From: Exiguobacterium sp. FSL W8-0210
GTDB lineage: Bacteria; Bacillota; Bacilli; Exiguobacteriales; Exiguobacteriaceae
Reading direction: 5' to 3'
Assembly: GCF_038006045.1 (NCBI RefSeq)
Contig: NZ_JBBOUK010000001.1
Span: 2,025,001-2,089,000, forward strand
Length of the DNA: 64,000 nucleotides
Shown: positions 1 to 8,872 of the stretch, one piece after another
Numbering within the stretch: position 1 is the first letter of the stretch
How the letters are laid out: every line of letters starts with the position of its first letter
Notes under the pieces: model-generated
What the model was told of the DNA's origin: nothing
Seen by the model: only the letters and a program-made list of their open reading frames with translations
Database searches by the model: none
Position numbers and translations under genes: made by a program

Positions 1-433
1 TGTAGAAGGCAGAACCAAATGCACTCGACGTGAATGTATGACCGATGTGGTAGTAGTGATTGAACTCATAAATCTCACCCGCTAAGAATGCTAGTCCAAG
101 AACAAGTGTGATAATTAACCACATTTTCATCTTCTTGACATCATTACGTTTCATCGCCATCATCGCAAGAACACTTGTTAATGAACTTGTGAGAAGGAGC
201 ATCGTCATGATAAAGACGAGACCCATTTCGAAGATGTCATAACTGCGTAGACCTTCTTTTGCACCGGAGTTATGGAGACCGATGTATGTCCCGAAGAGAG
301 AGGCGAACAAAGTCGTCTCTCCTCCAAGGAAGAACCAGAAGGCTACATATTTATTCTTACCCTCAAGTGTTGCTTTTTCAACATGATCCGGAATACCCGT
401 GATCGGGTTATTCGGTACTGAATGATGACCCAT
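1..433 (-). CDS. ctaE: Cytochrome c oxidase subunit III (caa3 type), 3' part cut by window edge
   Basis: Encodes subunit III of the membrane cytochrome c oxidase, the non-catalytic subunit that stabilises subunit I. About 144 N-terminal residues are visible, starting MGHHSVPNNP, with hydrophobic segments typical of the family (KYVAFWFFLGGETTLFASL and a later helix ending in GEIYEFNHYYHIG). The ATG at 433 lies one base after the ctaD stop, and its GGAGG ribosome site is inside the last ctaD codons, so translation is probably coupled to ctaD. The gene runs off the left end of the window, so the C-terminus is not visible. Assignment rests on family recognition and on its place after ctaC-ctaD. 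Confidence 0.93.
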   Translation of the reverse strand, partial: MGHHSVPNNPITGIPDHVEKATLEGKNKYVAFWFFLGGETTLFASLFGTYIGLHNSGAKEGLRSYDIFEMGLVFIMTMLLLTSSLTSVLAMMAMKRNDVKKMKMWLIITLVLGLAFLAGEIYEFNHYYHIGHTFTSSAFGSAFY

Positions 434-434
434 C

Positions 435-2318
435 TTACTTCGCCTCCTTTTCTGCTTCAAGGCGTAGATCTTCTTCGACGACTGATTTCGGGATGTAGTA
501 TCCTTCATCATCGATCCAAGAACGGAAGAACATCGCGATCAATGTCATCGCAAGACCAATCAAGGCAACGACAAGACCAACTGTTCCATAGTCTAGGCGA
601 AGAATGAATCCGAGACCTGCGAGGAATAGACCGACTGACATGACGAATGGCAAGATCGTGTTGTTCGGCATGTGGATATCGCCGACTTCTTCCGATACAG
701 AAACTGTTTTGTTTCCTGCCATTTTTTCAAGCCAATACGTATCCAAACCTTTGACGAGTGGGATTTGAGCGAAGTTATACTCTGGAGTTGGAACTGGAAG
801 TGTCCACTCAAGCGTACGTCCATCTCCCCAGACGTCGCGTTTTACATATTCTTTTGACATCAATGCTGCTGCAATCGAAATGACGAGAACGATCGTCGAC
901 ACACCCATGAAGGCTGCCCCAATTGATGAAAGTAAGTTCATTGTTTCCCAGCCTTGGTTTGGCAAGTACGTGAAGACACGACGTGGCATACCTGTAAGAC
1001 CAAGAATATGTTGCGGGAAGAACGTCAAGTGGAAGCCGATGAAGAACAACCAGAATTGAATTTTTCCCCAGAATTCGTTGAGCTGTTTCCCGAACATGAG
1101 TGGGAACCAGTAGTAAAGACCTGCGAAGAGACCAAAGACAACCCCACCAACGATAACGTAGTGGAAGTGAGCTACTACGAAGTAACTGTCATGGTATTGG
1201 TAATCGGCAGGTGCAACAGAAAGCATGACCCCTGTCATACCACCAACAAGGAATGATGGAATGAACGCGACCGAGTAAAGCATTGCGACTGGGAACGTCA
1301 ACTTACCGCCCCATAGCGTAAAGAGCCAGTTGAAGATCTTGACCCCTGTCGGTACAGCAATCGCCATCGTTGCTACGGCGAAGATCGCGTTTGCGACCGG
1401 ACCGAGACCAACTGTGAACATGTGGTGGACCCATACCATGAATCCGAGGAAACCGATCAACATCGTCGCAAAGACCATCGTCGTGTAACCGAAGAGACGC
1501 TTACGAGCAAATGTAGGAATGATTTCAGAGAAAATACCGAATGCCGGTAAAATCAAGATATAAACTTCCGGGTGACCGAAGATCCAGAAGAGGTGTTCCC
1601 AGATGACGATGTTCCCGCCCGCTGCCGGGTCAAAGAAATGCGCTCCGAAGAGTCGCTCGAACGTCAAGAGGAACAATCCAACCGTAAGTGGTGGGAATGC
1701 GAAAACGATCAAGGCAGAAGCAACGAATGCTGTCCATGTGAAGAGCGGCATCCGCATCAGTTTCATACCTGGTGCACGCATGTTCAAAATCGTAACGAGG
1801 AAGTTAATCCCCCCCATAAGTGTACCGAAACCAGAAATCTGAAGACCCAACGCGTAGAAGTCTACACCGAGAGACTCAGGTACTGTCGAGAGTGGTGCGT
1901 ATGCAGTCCACCCTGCGTTCGGTGCAGCGCCGAAGAACCAAGAAAGGTTCAACAAGACTCCACCGAAGAAGAACAACCAGAAACCAAGTGCATTCAAGAA
2001 TGGGAACGCAACGTCACGTGCCCCGATTTGAAGCGGTACTGCTGCGTTCATGTATCCAATCAACATCGGCATCGCTGCCAAGAAGATCATCGTCGTACCG
2101 TGCATCGTGATCAATTGGTTAAAGAGTTCACCGCTGACGAAATCGTTCATCGGTTTAATCAATTGAAAACGAATCATTAGGGCTTCTACGCCACCGACTA
2201 GAAGGAAGAACAATCCAGACATGATGTAGAGAATCCCGATTTTCTTATGGTCGACTGTCGTTAGCCAGTCCATGATGCCGCTTTTTTTCTGCGGCATACC
2301 CATAGTATGTGTCCCCAC
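435..2318 (-). CDS. ctaD: Cytochrome c oxidase subunit I (caa3 type)
   Basis: Catalytic subunit of the heme-copper oxidase that reduces oxygen to water and pumps protons. The 627-residue protein is a multi-pass membrane protein of normal Bacillus CtaD length. Visible ligand motifs are MHGTTMIF near residue 72 (low-spin heme), FGHPEVYILILP near 245 (CuB and the cross-linked Tyr), WVHHMFTVG near 290 (CuB) and DSYFVVAHFHYV near 380 (hemes). The first codon is GTG at 2318 behind AAGGGGG; an ATG five codons later behind GTGGGG is also possible. It sits 20 bases after ctaC and directly before ctaE in one operon. Confidence 0.96.
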   Translation of the reverse strand: MGTHTMGMPQKKSGIMDWLTTVDHKKIGILYIMSGLFFLLVGGVEALMIRFQLIKPMNDFVSGELFNQLITMHGTTMIFLAAMPMLIGYMNAAVPLQIGARDVAFPFLNALGFWLFFFGGVLLNLSWFFGAAPNAGWTAYAPLSTVPESLGVDFYALGLQISGFGTLMGGINFLVTILNMRAPGMKLMRMPLFTWTAFVASALIVFAFPPLTVGLFLLTFERLFGAHFFDPAAGGNIVIWEHLFWIFGHPEVYILILPAFGIFSEIIPTFARKRLFGYTTMVFATMLIGFLGFMVWVHHMFTVGLGPVANAIFAVATMAIAVPTGVKIFNWLFTLWGGKLTFPVAMLYSVAFIPSFLVGGMTGVMLSVAPADYQYHDSYFVVAHFHYVIVGGVVFGLFAGLYYWFPLMFGKQLNEFWGKIQFWLFFIGFHLTFFPQHILGLTGMPRRVFTYLPNQGWETMNLLSSIGAAFMGVSTIVLVISIAAALMSKEYVKRDVWGDGRTLEWTLPVPTPEYNFAQIPLVKGLDTYWLEKMAGNKTVSVSEEVGDIHMPNNTILPFVMSVGLFLAGLGFILRLDYGTVGLVVALIGLAMTLIAMFFRSWIDDEGYYIPKSVVEEDLRLEAEKEAK

Positions 2319-2338
2319 TATGATTCCCCCTTAAAAAA

Positions 2339-3391
2339 TTATTGGAGCTTTTTGTCCAATAGATAATCTGCCAATTCGCTCAATTCTTCATCGCTGATCT
2401 GATCTTCAGAGAATCCAGGCATTTTCGTACCTTGTTTCTCTTTTTGAGGATCGCGAATCCATTTTTCGAGGTTTTCTTTATCATGGTCGAGATAACCCGC
2501 GATACGTTGACGATCACCGAAGTTCGTCAAGCTAGGTGCGACTTTTCCGCCACCATGACAGCTGAGACAGTTCTGGGCATAGACTTTCTCACCAGTCGTC
2601 CAGTTCTTTTCATTCTTTTTATCAAGCTGCTTCGTCTCTGCTTCTTTCGCAGCTTTCATATCTTTCAACCAGTTATCGTAGTCGTCTTGTTCAAGTGCAA
2701 CGACTTTGAAGTCCATCAATGCGTGAGAAGGACCACACAACTCGGCACATTTACCGTAATAAGTGCCTGCTTCTTTTGCTTGTAACCACATTTCGTTCTC
2801 AAGACCTGGGTTCGTATCTGTTTTACCAGAAAGAGCTGGTACCCAGAATGAGTGAATGACGTCTTTAGACGTCAAGTTAACAGCAACACGTTTACCGACT
2901 GGAATGACAAGTTCTTGTCCTGTCGAAACACCTTTGTCTGGGTATTCGAACTCCCACCAGTAGAGGTTTGCTGTAACGTTGATTTGTTCGTTTTTCTTCG
3001 CTTCTTTTGCATCTGCGAGTTCAACCGTTGTTTTGATCGTCGGAATTGCAAGAACGATCAAAAGAAGAATCGGAATGACTGTCCAGATGATTTCAAGCGT
3101 ATGGTTCCCTTCGACTTGCTTCGGAACCGTGTTATCACCTGATTTACGACGGAATTTCATAAGTACGTAAATATAAATGACGGCTACGATCGCAAGGACG
3201 AACAACATGACCCACAAACTAAGCTTGATGATCTCAAGTTGCATCTCAGCGCCTTCTCCGCGAGGCTGTAGCGCAGACAATTCCGGAATTCCACAACCTG
3301 ATAACATAAGTGCCATCAAGCCGATTGGAAGAAGCCGGAAGAGCATTTTTACTGATTTTTTCACAACCATCCCCACTTTCTTTGTCCCCAA
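2339..3391 (-). CDS. ctaC: Cytochrome c oxidase subunit II with fused cytochrome c domain
   Basis: Electron-entry subunit of the caa3 oxidase. The N-terminus has a lipoprotein signal ending LMLSGC, followed by two transmembrane helices. The cupredoxin domain carries the CuA ligands in CAELCGPSHALM (about C215, C219, H223, M226). A C-terminal cytochrome c domain has CLSCH at about residue 275 and a KMPGF methionine ligand near 324, which marks this as caa3 and not plain aa3. The start is uncertain: TTG at 3391 is the longest reading, but ATG or GTG codons 7-9 residues later sit behind AAAGTGGGG. It lies between ctaB and ctaD in the same operon. Confidence 0.95.
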   Translation of the reverse strand: MGTKKVGMVVKKSVKMLFRLLPIGLMALMLSGCGIPELSALQPRGEGAEMQLEIIKLSLWVMLFVLAIVAVIYIYVLMKFRRKSGDNTVPKQVEGNHTLEIIWTVIPILLLIVLAIPTIKTTVELADAKEAKKNEQINVTANLYWWEFEYPDKGVSTGQELVIPVGKRVAVNLTSKDVIHSFWVPALSGKTDTNPGLENEMWLQAKEAGTYYGKCAELCGPSHALMDFKVVALEQDDYDNWLKDMKAAKEAETKQLDKKNEKNWTTGEKVYAQNCLSCHGGGKVAPSLTNFGDRQRIAGYLDHDKENLEKWIRDPQKEKQGTKMPGFSEDQISDEELSELADYLLDKKLQ

Positions 3392-3434
3392 TTTTGTCTT
3401 TCGTAATGGTGTACGTGAATTATGTCAAATCGTT

Positions 3435-4367
3435 TTAGAGAGAAACGAGTACGACCGTCACGATCCAAGCCGTGAAATAAAACAGTGAGAAGAAGAACAT
3501 CTTCGACGCCCATTTGATTTCGGCTTGTTCATCTTGGATCTTCAGACCTTTCAGTCCCATATAGAGCCAATATCCACCGAGCAATGCCATGACGATCATG
3601 TAGATGATGCCATAGTGTGCTAAGAGGAGTGATGATGGAATGAGTACTGCAATCCACCATACAATTTGTCGTTTCGTGATCGCGAATCCGTTTACGACAG
3701 GTAACATCGGGATACCTGCTGCCCGATACTCCTCTGTCCGTCGCATCGCGAGTGCAAGGAAATGTGGTGGTTGCCACACGAACATGATGAGGAATAAAAT
3801 CCACGCATCAATGTGAAGCGTCGGAGTGACTGCCGCAAATCCAATGATTGGTGGCACAGCTCCTGATATACCACCTACGACTGTATTGATCGTGTGCGTC
3901 CGCTTTAACCACATCGTATAAATCACGACGTAAACGAATGATCCGATCAATCCGAACACTGCCGCCACATGGTTGACAATCAACAACAATACCGTACCGG
4001 TCGCAAGAATACCGAGTCCTAGTGCGAGTATCCGTTGTCCATCCATCTTCCCAGTAACGCTTGGTCTTCCCATCGTCCGTTCCATCTTATAATCGATGTC
4101 CCGGTCAATGTAGTTATTGAGGTAGCAACTTCCGGCAATGACCAATCCACTCCCGAGAAGCGTCCACAGTAACATCCACTTGGTTTGCCACAGATACAAC
4201 AGGACATCATCCGTTATGTATGATGCTGCTACGACATACCCCGCGAAGACCGTAATCAGATTGGCACGGACGATCCCCATTTTTGCTAGGGTAATATAGT
4301 CCTTGAATGTCGGCTGATCTGCTTGCTCAATCGCCATATCCAGTGCCTCTCCAGTAACTTTCGCCAT
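3435..4367 (-). CDS. ctaB: Protoheme IX farnesyltransferase (heme O synthase)
   Basis: Adds a farnesyl group to protoheme to give heme O, the first step of heme A synthesis for the caa3 oxidase. The 310-residue membrane protein has the UbiA-family first Asp-rich motif NNYIDRDIDYKMERTMGRP, the second one in the KRTHTINTVVGGISGAVPP region, and several transmembrane helices. The ATG at 4367 follows AAAAGGAGGG with good spacing. It is the first gene of ctaBCDE and is divergent from ctaA, which performs the next step (heme O to heme A). Family length and context are both normal. Confidence 0.95.
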   Translation of the reverse strand: MAKVTGEALDMAIEQADQPTFKDYITLAKMGIVRANLITVFAGYVVAASYITDDVLLYLWQTKWMLLWTLLGSGLVIAGSCYLNNYIDRDIDYKMERTMGRPSVTGKMDGQRILALGLGILATGTVLLLIVNHVAAVFGLIGSFVYVVIYTMWLKRTHTINTVVGGISGAVPPIIGFAAVTPTLHIDAWILFLIMFVWQPPHFLALAMRRTEEYRAAGIPMLPVVNGFAITKRQIVWWIAVLIPSSLLLAHYGIIYMIVMALLGGYWLYMGLKGLKIQDEQAEIKWASKMFFFSLFYFTAWIVTVVLVSL

Positions 4368-4692
4368 GCTGTTCCCTCCTTTTCACCGTCTGCTTCCGTT
4401 TAGCACCTAGGCTTCACGTAATTTCTTCACAGAAATAACACAGACATGCCACGAAACGCCCTTTTCTCTATAAAAGATACCACATATCGAGGACCGTGAC
4501 GTATGAAAATACTTTCGACATAATGAACAAAATGTGAAATCTATGTGATTTTCATCACAGTTCACCATATTTACCTAATACTAGAATAGCGTTGTTCTAA
4601 AAGATTGCAACCCTTTCAGTACTTTTTATGCGATACTAGACCTATGGAAATCCATGTATTTCGTATTTTTTTAGAAAGGTGGTGTCCAAATC
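4368..4692. promoter_or_regulatory. Divergent ctaB/ctaA control region
   Basis: This 325-base gap has no gene. It must hold the promoters of both ctaB (leftward) and ctaA (rightward). A TAGAAT at 4582-4587 is a candidate -10 for ctaA. The only strong symmetry I see is the TGTGAT/ATCACA dyad at 4544-4559, listed separately. In B. subtilis the corresponding region is controlled by ResD and CcpA; no convincing cre site was seen here. Confidence 0.55.
4544..4559. promoter_or_regulatory. TGTGAT-N4-ATCACA dyad, Rex- or Fnr-like operator
   Basis: The sequence TGTGATTTTCATCACA is a perfect six-base inverted repeat around four bases and fits the TGTGA-N6-TCACA core shared by Rex, Fnr and Crp-type sites. 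It lies just upstream of the presumed ctaA promoter (TAGAAT at 4582). Similar sites occur upstream of pdhA and cydA in this window. Which protein binds is not decidable from sequence. Confidence 0.5.
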
Positions 4693-5586
4693 TTGAATCG
4701 AAAACTTTCGATGTTTTCAGCCTTCGTCACGTTTACGATGATGATCGTCTTACTGATGGGTGGGACAGTCACAAAAACGGATTCGGGAGATGGTTGCGGA
4801 ACGGATTGGCCACTCTGTCACGGGGAACTCATTCCGACGAACCCAAGTGTTGAAACGATGATTGAATATAGTCACCGCGCTGTGACTGGAGTCGTTGGAC
4901 TCTTAATCATCGCCTTATGTCTCTGGACGCTCGTTGCCTTCAAGGATCGATTAGATACGAAGATCTTTGCGTTTCTTGCTTTCATCTTCATGTTGATTCA
5001 ATCGATCGTCGGTGCTGGAGCAGTCGTTTGGCAACAATCAGACCTCGTCATGGCGTTACATTTCGGAATCTCTTTGATTTCCTTTGCTTCGCTATTGATT
5101 TTGACACTGTTGATCATGGAGCGTCCGGGTCAGGAATTCAGGGAATCTGTCCCAGCATTCTTACGGAAGCTCTTGTACGGTCTACTCATCTATACGCTGA
5201 TCGTCGTTTATACGGGTGCTTACGTACGCCACGTCGGGGCTACATATGCTTGCGTTGGTTGGCCTGTCTGTTCTCAACCTTCCATGACGTTCGAAGCGTG
5301 GGTGCAGATGATTCACCGGATCATGGCAGGATTACTGTTCCTGTTCACCTTATTCGTCCATGTCGTTGCGATTCGCTTAAAGCATCGGACGACAACGATT
5401 GGTATGGCGTTCGCGACGTTCTTCATCTCGTGCCAAGTCGCCACTGGGGCTTGGATCGTTCTTGGTGGACATGCAACGTATGTGCCGTTACTCCACGCCT
5501 TCTTGATCACATGTTACTTCGGGGTCTTATCTTACTTGACGTACCATGCATTCCGAACGCGTAAGGCAAATAGTCGTCTTCAATAA
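4693..5586 (+). CDS. ctaA: Heme A synthase
   Basis: Oxidises heme O to heme A for the caa3 oxidase. The 297-residue protein has eight predicted membrane helices and the CtaA features: an N-terminal Cys pair in GDGCGTDWPLCHGELIP, the first-half heme His in EYSHRAVTGV, and a second Cys pair in YACVGWPVCSQP. The start is TTG at 4693 after GAAAGGTGGTG. It is divergent from ctaBCDE. In Bacillus the gene is convergent with pycA; here a photolyase gene and an insertion sequence separate it from pyc. The IS end begins only 12 bases after its stop codon. Confidence 0.94.
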   Translation: MNRKLSMFSAFVTFTMMIVLLMGGTVTKTDSGDGCGTDWPLCHGELIPTNPSVETMIEYSHRAVTGVVGLLIIALCLWTLVAFKDRLDTKIFAFLAFIFMLIQSIVGAGAVVWQQSDLVMALHFGISLISFASLLILTLLIMERPGQEFRESVPAFLRKLLYGLLIYTLIVVYTGAYVRHVGATYACVGWPVCSQPSMTFEAWVQMIHRIMAGLLFLFTLFVHVVAIRLKHRTTTIGMAFATFFISCQVATGAWIVLGGHATYVPLLHAFLITCYFGVLSYLTYHAFRTRKANSRLQ

Positions 5587-5633
5587 GGTCGTAAAAAAGA
5601 GGCTGGGACATAACTAGCTGAATTTAACGAGAA

Positions 5634-5676
5634 GAAGGAATTGCCATCACTCAGGATGTGCAATTCCTTCTTTTTT
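5634..5676 (+). terminator. Hairpin terminator at left end of IS1182 copy 1
   Basis: Stem GAAGGAATTGC / GCAATTCCTTC (5634-5644 and 5660-5670) followed by T6 on the plus strand. It would stop ctaA transcripts from running antisense into the transposase gene. The same structure is present in the second IS copy at 40006-40048. Confidence 0.75.
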
Positions 5677-5688
5677 CATTGTCTCGCG

Positions 5689-7272
5689 TCAAGTTGCCCT
5701 TCGGGCAACGCTTTGGATGAGCCATTTTCTTAAATTTACGGCCATGAGGATGAAGCCGAGCTCACGCTTCACCTTCGCTTTTCCTCTCACAGAAAAGCGA
5801 GTGAAACTCAAATTAGCCTTCAGATATCCAAAAACTGGTTCCACGTCTATCTTCCGTTTCGCATAGAGGGATCCTGTTTTTTGATCTGAAAGCCATTTTT
5901 TCATCTGTTCTTTTTGTTCTTCCCATGAAGTGTTTATGTGTACCTGTCGGTGACGACCCTCTTTGGCCTTGGTACAACGGGAGCGAAACGGGCAGCCATC
6001 ACACCCTTCGCTTTCATACACCTTGAAATCACGCGTGAATCCGTACCGATCTGTTCTCTTGGACATGTAACGGAATGTTACGTCCTGTCCATTAGGGCAC
6101 ACAAAACGATCCGACCTTTCATCATAAGACCAGTTTACTGTGTTAAATGGATCATTGCGCCATTTTCGAGACTTTTCTTTTTCGAACATCGTATAAGGGA
6201 TGAGTGGAATGCGCCCTCGGCGCATCAGAATATCCTGATAATTCTCCTGACTCCCATAGCCGGCATCCGCAACGATATGCGGTGGTAGTGGTAAATATGA
6301 GCTGATCTCATCTAAAAAGGGGAGTAACGTCCGGGCATCCGTCGGATTCGGATAAATATCATAAGCGAGTGTGTACTGTCCTTCGGTCGCGATTTGAACG
6401 TTATAGCCTGGCTTGAGTTGTCCATTTTGCATATGATCTTCCTTCATTCGCATGAACGTCGCGTCTGTGTCTGTTTTCGAATAGCTGTTCCGTCCAGCGA
6501 GCGTCCTCTTTTGGAGGGCGTATCTCTGTTTCCGCTCGATGAAATCTGTAATCTCCTTTCGAAGGAGACGTGGTTCCTTCCGTTCAGAACGTAGACGTTT
6601 TCTTTCTTGAGTATCCGAACTCGCCTCGATTTTTTGGTTGATGGAAGCGATATGTGCGTCTAAAGCTTCACCCATGTGTTCGAGTTCTGAGAGAGTGAGC
6701 TCGTCCGGGCTTTCTCGTTCAATTTCCGGTAGGATGTCTTGTTCGACGAGGTTGTCATAGATACGATTCGATTTGTCCACGAGAGACGAACTATGACGTT
6801 CGATCGATTTCCGCCAAACAAAGGTGTATCGGTTCGCATTCGCCTCTAGCTTTGTACCATCGATAAAGATGGCTTCTTCATTGATTTCTCCCATCTCGAC
6901 GAGATGGCAACGGAAGGTAACGAAGGCTTGCTTCAAGATTGGAGTGACTGCGGGATGCACTCGAAAACGGTTGATGGTACGATAGCTCGGCGCATTCCCT
7001 TGCGCTAGCCACATCATCCGCAGACTATCGGATAGTAATCCCTCAATCTTCCGACCGGAGAAGACCGACTGTGTGTAGGCACATAAAATAATTTTCATCA
7101 TCATCCGCGGGTGATAAGCAGGGCATCCCGTCGTCCGCATGAAAGGATCGAAAACATCATCCGGAATGGATTCGACGAGATGATGGACAGCGAACGCGAT
7201 ATCATTTTCTTGAAGACGAACTTCTAAATCTAAGGGCAGAACCAGCTGGTTCATGTTATAATCTTTAAACAT
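5689..7272 (-). CDS. IS1182-family transposase (copy 1)
   Basis: A 527-residue DDE transposase. An N-terminal DUF772-type domain (about residues 25-100, with YHPRMMMKIILCAY) is followed by the catalytic domain: Asp in IFIDGTKLEANANRY, Asp in VADAGYGSQ and Glu in DVEPVFGYLK. A CxxC-type zinc motif (CDGCPFRSRC) lies between. The ATG at 7272 has a GGAGGTG ribosome site. The protein differs from the copy at 40061-41644 by 11 of 527 residues, by my reading. The frame is intact, so the element may be active. Confidence 0.95.
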   Translation of the reverse strand: MFKDYNMNQLVLPLDLEVRLQENDIAFAVHHLVESIPDDVFDPFMRTTGCPAYHPRMMMKIILCAYTQSVFSGRKIEGLLSDSLRMMWLAQGNAPSYRTINRFRVHPAVTPILKQAFVTFRCHLVEMGEINEEAIFIDGTKLEANANRYTFVWRKSIERHSSSLVDKSNRIYDNLVEQDILPEIERESPDELTLSELEHMGEALDAHIASINQKIEASSDTQERKRLRSERKEPRLLRKEITDFIERKQRYALQKRTLAGRNSYSKTDTDATFMRMKEDHMQNGQLKPGYNVQIATEGQYTLAYDIYPNPTDARTLLPFLDEISSYLPLPPHIVADAGYGSQENYQDILMRRGRIPLIPYTMFEKEKSRKWRNDPFNTVNWSYDERSDRFVCPNGQDVTFRYMSKRTDRYGFTRDFKVYESEGCDGCPFRSRCTKAKEGRHRQVHINTSWEEQKEQMKKWLSDQKTGSLYAKRKIDVEPVFGYLKANLSFTRFSVRGKAKVKRELGFILMAVNLRKWLIQSVARRAT

Positions 7273-7366
7273 AAGGGCACCTCCGATGGTTATGGTTTAG
7301 TCACTTTAACTTTATCAGAGGTTGTCCTTATTTGTTTATTCAGAACCGGTTTTTCATCATAGAACA

Positions 7367-7400
7367 AGGCCCTCGAAACGACTACACGTTTCGAGGGCCT
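7367..7400. terminator. Hairpin at right end of IS1182 copy 1
   Basis: A 14-bp perfect stem AGGCCCTCGAAACG / CGTTTCGAGGGCCT (7367-7380 and 7387-7400) with a six-base loop, upstream of the transposase start. T-rich bases follow on both strands, but no long run. It may insulate the transposase from outside transcription coming from the phr side. Confidence 0.55.
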
Positions 7401-7441
7401 TTCGTTTGTGAAACTGAGTTATGTCCCAGCCTCTTTTTTCA

Positions 7442-8797
7442 TTATTTGAATCGAGCAATCGCACGCTTTCGCGCTTCGTCATGTGCGACGATTGGTTCTG
7501 GATAGCCATAATCCTTGCGTTGCTCAGCAGTCGGTTCATGAATATACTGCTTTGATAAATCCTTGATTTCCGTGACATACTTTCGAATGAACTCTCCATC
7601 CTTATCGAACTTCTTCGATTGAGTCGTCGGATTGAAGACGCGGAAGTACGGGACGGCATCCGTTCCGACTGATGCTGCCCATTGCCAACCCCCGATGTTT
7701 GATGCCGCTTCATAATCAACGAGTTTCTGCTGGAAATATCGTTCGCCTTTCTGCCAATCGACCAACAAGTCTTTTGTCAGGAAAGAAGCGACGATCATCC
7801 GTAGACGATTATGCATCCACCCCGTTTGATTCAATTGCCGCATCGCTGCATCAACGATCGGATAGCCCGTCTTGCCTTCACACCACGCCTTGAAGCCCTC
7901 TTCATCTTCTTCCCATTCGATTTCCCGATATTGCGTATTGACGGCTTGTCGTTTTGATTCCGGGAAATGCATTAAAATCATGTAATAGAATTCACGCCAG
8001 ATGAGTTCGGTGATGAAGGTCTGTTTCCCTTTTGATTCTTTTGCCTCCTGAACAGCCGCATAGACGGTCCGAATGCCGACTTCTCCAGTCCGTAAATAGC
8101 GAGAAAGTAAACTCGTACCGTCGACAGCAGGAAAATCACGATTCTCTTCGTAATCTTCAAGCGATTGTTCGATGAATTTCTTCAAGCGTTGTTTTGCCTG
8201 CTTTTCACCAGTATGGAAGACGGCTTCCGACTCTGCCTTTTTAAAATAAGCGTTGATGAAACTATTATCGTGCTGACGCTTTTGATAATGATCCCGCAGC
8301 GTTTGCCATTTAACTTCATATGGTGCAGGAATATCTTTTTTCATGAATGCATTCTTATATGGCGTGAATACTTTATAGAACTTTCCATCCTGCTTTTTAA
8401 TGTCATGTGGGTGAAGAAGATGCCGGTCTAGTAGTCGCTCCGTCTGACGATCTTTACGCTTTTTAATGATTTTTTCATCTCGCGTCTTGAATGGTTCGAC
8501 ATATTCCGCATTAAATAACAAAACGTCCGCATCACCAGTTGCGTCTAAGAAAGCCTGTTCATCGCCTTCGATGAAACGGATTGGCATCTCTTTCTCTTTG
8601 CAGGCATCAGAAAACATCTCGAGCGCTTGGAAGAAATATTGTTGCCGTGCTTCATATTCTCCGATGTAATCCGGATTGAGCCAAAAGACGAACTCGACCG
8701 TCGACTTGGGATTTTCATTTAGTAATTCAACAGCACGTGCCAACATGTGGTTATCTTGTAATCGAAAATCACTTCGTACCCAACAAATAATGTTCAA
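7442..8797 (-). CDS. phr: Deoxyribodipyrimidine photolyase
   Basis: Light-driven repair of UV-induced cyclobutane dimers. The 451-residue protein has the N-terminal photolyase alpha/beta domain (MNIICWVRSDFRLQDN, residues 1-130) and the C-terminal FAD-binding domain with GYPIVDAAMRQLNQTGWMHN, RMIVASFLTKDLLVDW and EAASNIGGWQWAASVGTD. Length fits class I photolyases. The start is TTG at 8797 behind GGGAGAGGA. It lies between pyc and ctaA, a place that holds no such gene in B. subtilis, so it is probably a lineage-specific insertion into that block. Substrate type (CPD versus 6-4) is inferred from overall similarity. Confidence 0.92.
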   Translation of the reverse strand: MNIICWVRSDFRLQDNHMLARAVELLNENPKSTVEFVFWLNPDYIGEYEARQQYFFQALEMFSDACKEKEMPIRFIEGDEQAFLDATGDADVLLFNAEYVEPFKTRDEKIIKKRKDRQTERLLDRHLLHPHDIKKQDGKFYKVFTPYKNAFMKKDIPAPYEVKWQTLRDHYQKRQHDNSFINAYFKKAESEAVFHTGEKQAKQRLKKFIEQSLEDYEENRDFPAVDGTSLLSRYLRTGEVGIRTVYAAVQEAKESKGKQTFITELIWREFYYMILMHFPESKRQAVNTQYREIEWEEDEEGFKAWCEGKTGYPIVDAAMRQLNQTGWMHNRLRMIVASFLTKDLLVDWQKGERYFQQKLVDYEAASNIGGWQWAASVGTDAVPYFRVFNPTTQSKKFDKDGEFIRKYVTEIKDLSKQYIHEPTAEQRKDYGYPEPIVAHDEARKRAIARFK

Positions 8798-8826
8798 TCG
8801 TATCCTCTCCCACTACGTATTGAATG

Positions 8827-8862
8827 AAAAACAGGCAGCCCGCCGAGCGTGCGCCTGTTTTT
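8827..8862 (-). terminator. Terminator after pyc
   Basis: Arms AAAAACAGGC and GCCTGTTTTT at 8827-8836 and 8853-8862, with a GC-rich inner hairpin. On the minus strand the T5 follows the stem, just downstream of the pyc stop. It separates pyc from phr. Confidence 0.8.
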
Positions 8863-8872
8863 CGTTGTGACC

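Larger units (their letters stand above)
5599..7433 (-). mobile_element. IS1182-family insertion sequence, copy 1
   Basis: An 1835-bp element bounded by perfect 17-bp inverted repeats, GAGGCTGGGACATAACT at 5599-5615 and its complement at 7417-7433. It carries one transposase gene and a hairpin near each end. Outside the repeats are A6 on the left and T6 on the right, so the outermost bases also pair. No clear direct target duplication is visible. It lies between the convergent genes ctaA and phr, three bases or fewer from the phr stop when the T run is counted. A second copy of identical length lies at 39971-41805. Confidence 0.9.

Noticed and set aside
1572-2180. Long open frame (about 200 codons) antisense to ctaD
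   Set aside because: It lies wholly opposite a strongly conserved gene, has no ribosome site, and its Cys/Glu/Arg-rich composition is what the reverse strand of membrane-protein codons gives.
5587-5598. Direct target duplication around IS1182 copy 1
   Set aside because: The flanks are A6 on one side and T6 on the other, which is inverted and not direct; no matching direct repeat was found.
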